In this document: one piece after another, positions 14,404 through 17,584 of the stretch
Numbering within the stretch: the first letter of the stretch is position 1
How the letters are laid out: each line of letters begins with the position of its first letter
Source: an uncultured Lachnospiraceae bacterium
GTDB taxonomy: Bacteria; Bacillota; Clostridia; Lachnospirales; Lachnospiraceae
NCBI GenBank assembly: GCA_910583815.1
Contig: CAJTZB010000034.1
Span: 1-17,584, forward strand
Direction of reading: 5' to 3'
Length of the DNA: 17,584 bases
Translations under genes and position numbers: made by a program
The notes under the pieces: generated by a model
Seen by the model: the letters and a program-made list of their open reading frames with translations, nothing else
What the model was told of the DNA's origin: nothing
The model's database searches: none

Positions 14404-14432
14404 ATTTTACCATACTCTGCATAAAATTGCAA
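14404..14432 (-). promoter_or_regulatory. Promoter of tRNA-Leu
   Basis: TTGCAA (14427-14432) and TAAAAT (14404-14409) on the minus strand are separated by exactly 17 bases, ten bases before the mature 5' end of the tRNA, so the precursor has a very short 5' leader for RNase P to remove. The -35 lies within 16 bases of the terminator of the upstream NUDIX gene. Confidence 0.8.
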
Positions 14433-14444
14433 TAGTAAAATAAC

Positions 14445-14481
14445 AAAAAATGCAGGGAAAGCATCTGCCTTCCCTGCATTT
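14445..14481 (-). terminator. Terminator of the NUDIX gene
   Basis: A perfect 12-base-pair stem AAATGCAGGGAA/TTCCCTGCATTT (14470-14481 with 14448-14459), followed on the minus strand by TTTTTTG. It starts 12 bases after the NUDIX stop codon. The T-rich tail runs almost into the tRNA promoter. Confidence 0.88.
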
Positions 14482-14492
14482 ATCCTATCTTT

Positions 14493-14945
14493 TTAGAAAT
14501 ACTTTCGATTGCCCCAGAGATTACTTTTTTTCAGGTCTACATACTCATTGTATGCTTTTTCTAAAATCTGCTTCTCATTTGCAAATTTCAGCATATGATA
14601 TGCTTCATGAAACTTGTAATATCCGGAGTCCACAAAATACTCTTCGCGTTGCGGTTTGCTATAATAGCTGTCAGACATCATCAAGTACCAGTGAACATCC
14701 TTTTGCACGATATTTTGCGGCGTATTAAAAGTATACTGGCTTTTGCCGACATACTTAATAATGGATGCATCAGCACCAGTCTCCTCTTTTACTTCGCGGA
14801 TAGCGGTTTCTTTGTATTCCTCGCCCTCCTCTACCGTGCCTTTAGGAAGAACCCAGCCTTCGTACTTGTTCTTATAGTTCTTATACAACAACAAAATCTT
14901 CCCTCTGAATATAACTACACCGCCGCAGCTGGTTGCTTCTATCAT
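14493..14945 (-). CDS. NUDIX hydrolase (Ap4A/diadenosine polyphosphate hydrolase-like)
   Basis: A 150-residue NUDIX hydrolase. The full Nudix box is present: G36, E42, R50-E51, E54-E55 and G57 (GTVEEGEEYKETAIREVKEETGA), supplying the Mg-binding glutamates. GWVLPKG just before it and a C-terminal helix (FHEAYHMLKFANEKQILEKAYNEYV) resemble the Ap4A hydrolase branch, which cleaves diadenosine polyphosphates; substrates of this superfamily are hard to predict, so a nucleotide clean-up role is the safe call. GGAGG lies seven bases before the ATG. It is a single-gene unit with its own promoter and terminator. It is unrelated in function to its neighbours as far as can be seen. Confidence 0.93.
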   Translation of the reverse strand: MIEATSCGGVVIFRGKILLLYKNYKNKYEGWVLPKGTVEEGEEYKETAIREVKEETGADASIIKYVGKSQYTFNTPQNIVQKDVHWYLMMSDSYYSKPQREEYFVDSGYYKFHEAYHMLKFANEKQILEKAYNEYVDLKKSNLWGNRKYF

Positions 14946-14989
14946 CGCAATGCCTCCGTTATGTGGTGTGTATTCAACAACTGTCTACT

Positions 14990-15018
14990 AGTATACATCA
15001 TTTAGAGATACATTGCAA
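14990..15018 (-). promoter_or_regulatory. Promoter of the NUDIX gene
   Basis: TTGCAA (15013-15018) and TATACT (14990-14995) on the minus strand with a 17-base spacer, about 45 bases upstream of the ATG. It lies in the 139-base gap after the SEDS-PBP gene, where I see no convincing terminator for that gene. Confidence 0.75.
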
Positions 15019-15084
15019 CCTACTTTTCTGCCTTTGGCCCTTGGGTTTTTCTGGGCATTATTCTGGCGTTGGTGTACAGGAACG

Positions 15085-17584
15085 CTAATTTTCCTTTTTA
15101 TAAAAATACGTCTCAAGCAGTTCTTTTGCCGCCGGCACCGCATATCTGCTTCCTGTCCCTGCTTGTTCTATCAGAACGCAGACAGCAATCTCTGGTTCCT
15201 CCGCCGGCGCAAAGCAGACATACCATGCATGTGCCGGAAGCTGCTTTGTTACTTCCGCAGAACCCGTCTTTCCTGCCACGACAATCCCTTCCGCCTTCTG
15301 TTCTGCCATATGCCCTTCGGAAGCCTTTATCATGCATTCCGTCAGAAAATCCGCCTCCTCTTTGCTCATTATCTGCAAAGTTCCGGCAGATGACCTTGTC
15401 TCCAGCAGTTCTCCGTCTGCAGATTCTATCTGCTCTACCTCATATGGCAGCACAAGCGCTCCATCTCCGGCGATTGCAGCAGCAATCAGAAGGCTCTGGA
15501 ACGGCGATACCATTGTCTTGCCCTGCCCAAAAGCAGTCTGCGCCATCAGTTCCGGTTTCATCGCGGCTTCATATAAAAAACTTCCTTCTGAATACGGCAC
15601 TGTCCCATCAAAGCAACTACCAATGCCAAGCCTTGCCGCTGTTTCCCGAAAGACCTCTGGTGAAATCAGGCTGCTTATATAAGCATATGCTGTATTGCAT
15701 GAATTTGCGAATGCTTCTGCTAAGGTCTGCCTGCCATGCGCTATCTCTCCGTAACAGTGCAGCTTGGCATCGCCAACCTGAATGCCCCCGCTGCATGTAT
15801 AGGCAAACTCCTCCACTGTATGCTCCTGCAGATAGGCAAGCGTTGTAACAATCTTAAATACCGAACCCGGCGGATACAGGCCATTCAGCATTCGATTTAA
15901 CAGCGGCGCATCTTGGTTCAGGCGAAGCGATTCCCAAGTCTCAGAAATTTCATTTGGATTATAGGCAGGAGAAGACGCCATTGCAAGTATCCTTCCGGTC
16001 TTTACCTCCAGCACACAAACCGCACCTTTCCTTCCGTCAAGTACCTGATATGCCGTTTTCTGAAGTTTAGAATCAAGCGTTGTCACTACGCTGTTCCCTT
16101 CCAAAAGCTCACCGGAGGCTTTTTTCATAAAAGCCTCTGAAAACGGAAGTTCTGCAGTAAGGAGTGGAATCTTTTCTGTTTTTTCCAGTCCGCTTTCCCC
16201 ATTCTTTATGCGTCCCGTTAAAAATGCCGCCCCTCCTCCATATGGATAAATGCGATAAACCATCCCATCTTCTCCAAGAACGCTCTGTGCTAAAACCTCT
16301 CCATCTGACGTCAGAATCTTCCCCCGAAGCATCTTCTGTTCCAACGCCCTGACTCTTGGATTATAGTCATTGAAAAATGCTGCTTTAGAAGCAGATACGG
16401 TAACTCCCAAAAAATATGCCACTGCAGTACATAACATAAGCATCAGACAGGCACAAATTCCGGTCATCCGGTTTTTGCAGTGTTCTTTATCTTCTTTCTC
16501 CCAACTATCTTCTTTTTTCTTTATCTCTTTCTTCTGTGCCTCTTTCTTTTCATTTTGTTTCTGCATCTCTGCTTCCTGCATTGCCTGCGCTCCCTGCAGC
16601 AACAGCAGCATACTGATTAAGGAACTGCCTCCATAACTGACAAGAGGAAGCGTCACGCCGGTCAGCGGAATCATTTTAATGACGCCTCCGACATTCAAAA
16701 AGGCCTGAAAGCCAAACAGCGCCGCGGCGCCTGCCGTCACTGCAAACGCAAATTTTTCCTTCTGCAAAAGTGCCAGCCGCAGTAACCAGGCAATGCAGTT
16801 AATATAGATACATAACAAAAGCCCTGCAAAGAATGCACCGAATTCTTCTGAAATTGCAGGGAATATAAAATCACTCGTTACAACCGGAATTTTCCCCGGC
16901 ATCCCTTCCGTCAGCCCTGTTCCAAACCATCCGCCATTTCCAATTGCAAACATGGAATGTGCAATCTGATAGCCTTCATCTTCAATATGTGCAAACGGAT
17001 CTTTCCATGCCAGGATTCTTTCTTGTACATGCCCCGAATATTGGTATACCATCTGAGATGCAAAAACAGCAGCAATACAGGCGAGTGCAGGAAGCAGCTT
17101 GTTTCCGCTAACAGCAAAAATCATCACAACATAAAGCACAAAGAAAATCAGCGCTCCTCCAAAATCATTAGAGAGCGCCAACATGCCAACATGTGCCGCG
17201 GCAACCATACTGACCAAAAGCAGCTGCAGCCAGTACTGCCAGCTCTTACAATCCCATCCGTGCTTTCCTTGTTTTTTCTGCCTCTTTGCCTCTTCCTTCT
17301 GTCCTGTCCTTTTTCCAAAAAGCCATTTTGCCGAAAACAGTGCCGAAAGCGCAAACAGATAGAGCAGTTTTACAAACTCGGACGGCTGAAATACAATCCC
17401 TTTAACAGAAAGCCAGTTCTTGGCTCCAAAAAAAGACACTCCATTTAACAGAACAAGCAACAGCAGGGCAAGCCCGCCTGCCGCGTAAAACCAGCCAAGC
17501 TTTGACAGACAACGTATCTTTTTTAAAAAGAATGGCAGGCAAATGCTAAGAGCCACCGCCGCAGCTGCAAATACAAACTGCCTG
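15085..17584 (-). CDS. Fused SEDS peptidoglycan glycosyltransferase (FtsW/RodA) and class B PBP transpeptidase, 5' end outside window
   Basis: One uninterrupted frame of over 830 codons. The frame stays open to the window edge (reading RQFVFAAAA before the GTG at 17556), so the first helices are missing. Numbering from that GTG: residues 1-325 are a SEDS protein (GAKNWL, FQPSEFVKL, DPF..GYQIAHSMFAIGNGGWFGTGL, then S228-D229-F-I-F with the catalytic-type Asp and E237-E238, then PLVSYGGSSL). Residues 326-363 are a very charged cytoplasmic linker. Residues 364-388 are the PBP membrane anchor. The rest is a short pedestal plus transpeptidase with S565-V-F-K568, S619-C-N621 and K763-T-G765. The PBP part resembles actinobacterial PbpA, whose gene usually stands beside a separate rodA. 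The product would polymerise and cross-link peptidoglycan in one chain. A long lysine-rich loop (80-104) is also unusual. Confidence 0.93.
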   Translation of the reverse strand, partial: RQFVFAAAAVALSICLPFFLKKIRCLSKLGWFYAAGGLALLLLVLLNGVSFFGAKNWLSVKGIVFQPSEFVKLLYLFALSALFSAKWLFGKRTGQKEEAKRQKKQGKHGWDCKSWQYWLQLLLVSMVAAAHVGMLALSNDFGGALIFFVLYVVMIFAVSGNKLLPALACIAAVFASQMVYQYSGHVQERILAWKDPFAHIEDEGYQIAHSMFAIGNGGWFGTGLTEGMPGKIPVVTSDFIFPAISEEFGAFFAGLLLCIYINCIAWLLRLALLQKEKFAFAVTAGAAALFGFQAFLNVGGVIKMIPLTGVTLPLVSYGGSSLISMLLLLQGAQAMQEAEMQKQNEKKEAQKKEIKKKEDSWEKEDKEHCKNRMTGICACLMLMLCTAVAYFLGVTVSASKAAFFNDYNPRVRALEQKMLRGKILTSDGEVLAQSVLGEDGMVYRIYPYGGGAAFLTGRIKNGESGLEKTEKIPLLTAELPFSEAFMKKASGELLEGNSVVTTLDSKLQKTAYQVLDGRKGAVCVLEVKTGRILAMASSPAYNPNEISETWESLRLNQDAPLLNRMLNGLYPPGSVFKIVTTLAYLQEHTVEEFAYTCSGGIQVGDAKLHCYGEIAHGRQTLAEAFANSCNTAYAYISSLISPEVFRETAARLGIGSCFDGTVPYSEGSFLYEAAMKPELMAQTAFGQGKTMVSPFQSLLIAAAIAGDGALVLPYEVEQIESADGELLETRSSAGTLQIMSKEEADFLTECMIKASEGHMAEQKAEGIVVAGKTGSAEVTKQLPAHAWYVCFAPAEEPEIAVCVLIEQAGTGSRYAVPAAKELLETYFYKKEN

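Noticed and set aside
14191..14432. Two overlapping minus-strand frames of 62 and 75 codons, one reading VAEWQTQQTQNLPRATSCGFKSRRQH
   Set aside because: They are translations of the tRNA-Leu gene and its terminators, a well-known type of false gene call; no ribosome binding site fits.
16480..16620. Possible sequencing frameshift joining separate rodA and pbpA genes
   Set aside because: The linker keeps one open frame with sensible charged composition and correct topology on both sides, and no stop or second ribosome binding site with restart is evident; still listed for read-level checking in the fusion finding.
1..17584. Insertion sequences, prophage genes, integrase or attachment sites near tRNA-Leu
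   Set aside because: No transposase, integrase or phage-type protein appears in any frame, and the tRNA 3' end is not repeated in the window.

Overview
The window looks like a chromosomal segment of a low-to-mid GC Gram-positive anaerobe of the class Clostridia, most likely Lachnospiraceae-like. The grounds are strong AGGAGG-type ribosome binding sites, near-consensus sigma-A promoters with 17-base spacers, a short ProB without a PUA domain, a PolA without proofreading residues, and several families common in Clostridia (FtsA-like ATPase, DUF2871, DUF4367, the ACT/PFL pair). The genus is not determinable by reading alone. Every gene I can support is on the minus strand, so the window reads from high to low coordinates.

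Right end (17584-14130): a gene entering from beyond the window encodes one continuous polypeptide that joins an FtsW/RodA-type (SEDS) peptidoglycan glycosyltransferase to a class B penicillin-binding transpeptidase. Both catalytic sites look intact, and this is the most distinctive gene here. Next come a NUDIX hydrolase with its own promoter and terminator, and a tRNA-Leu(CAA) with its own promoter and two tandem terminators.

Middle (14130-10660): a TetR-type regulator heads a three-gene operon with two small multi-pass membrane proteins (one DUF2871). Its promoter is a perfect TTGACA-N17-TATAAT flanked by two matching palindromes, the obvious self-operator. Its leader carries a cluster of stem-loops. 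A pair of cell-envelope genes follows (a membrane-anchored DUF4367 protein and a small secreted protein of unknown function), ending at a long-stem terminator.

Left part (10660-1): a long co-directional run starts at a good promoter and contains proB, proA, proC (proline from glutamate), a zinc-finger membrane protein, polA, coaE, a large FtsA-like ATPase with a C-terminal beta-grasp-like extension, a WalJ/YycJ-type metallo-hydrolase, an ACT-domain protein and a PFL/UPF0210 protein that leaves the window. Gaps are mostly under 60 bases. The exception is 196 bases between proA and proC, filled by a second stem-loop cluster that shares a box and layout with the one in the TetR leader. The run probably has internal promoters; one candidate lies in front of the FtsA-like gene.

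Most of the window is ordinary housekeeping. The items worth a second look are the SEDS-PBP fusion, the two related stem-loop clusters, the doubly operated TetR/membrane-protein operon, and the uncharacterised envelope pair.
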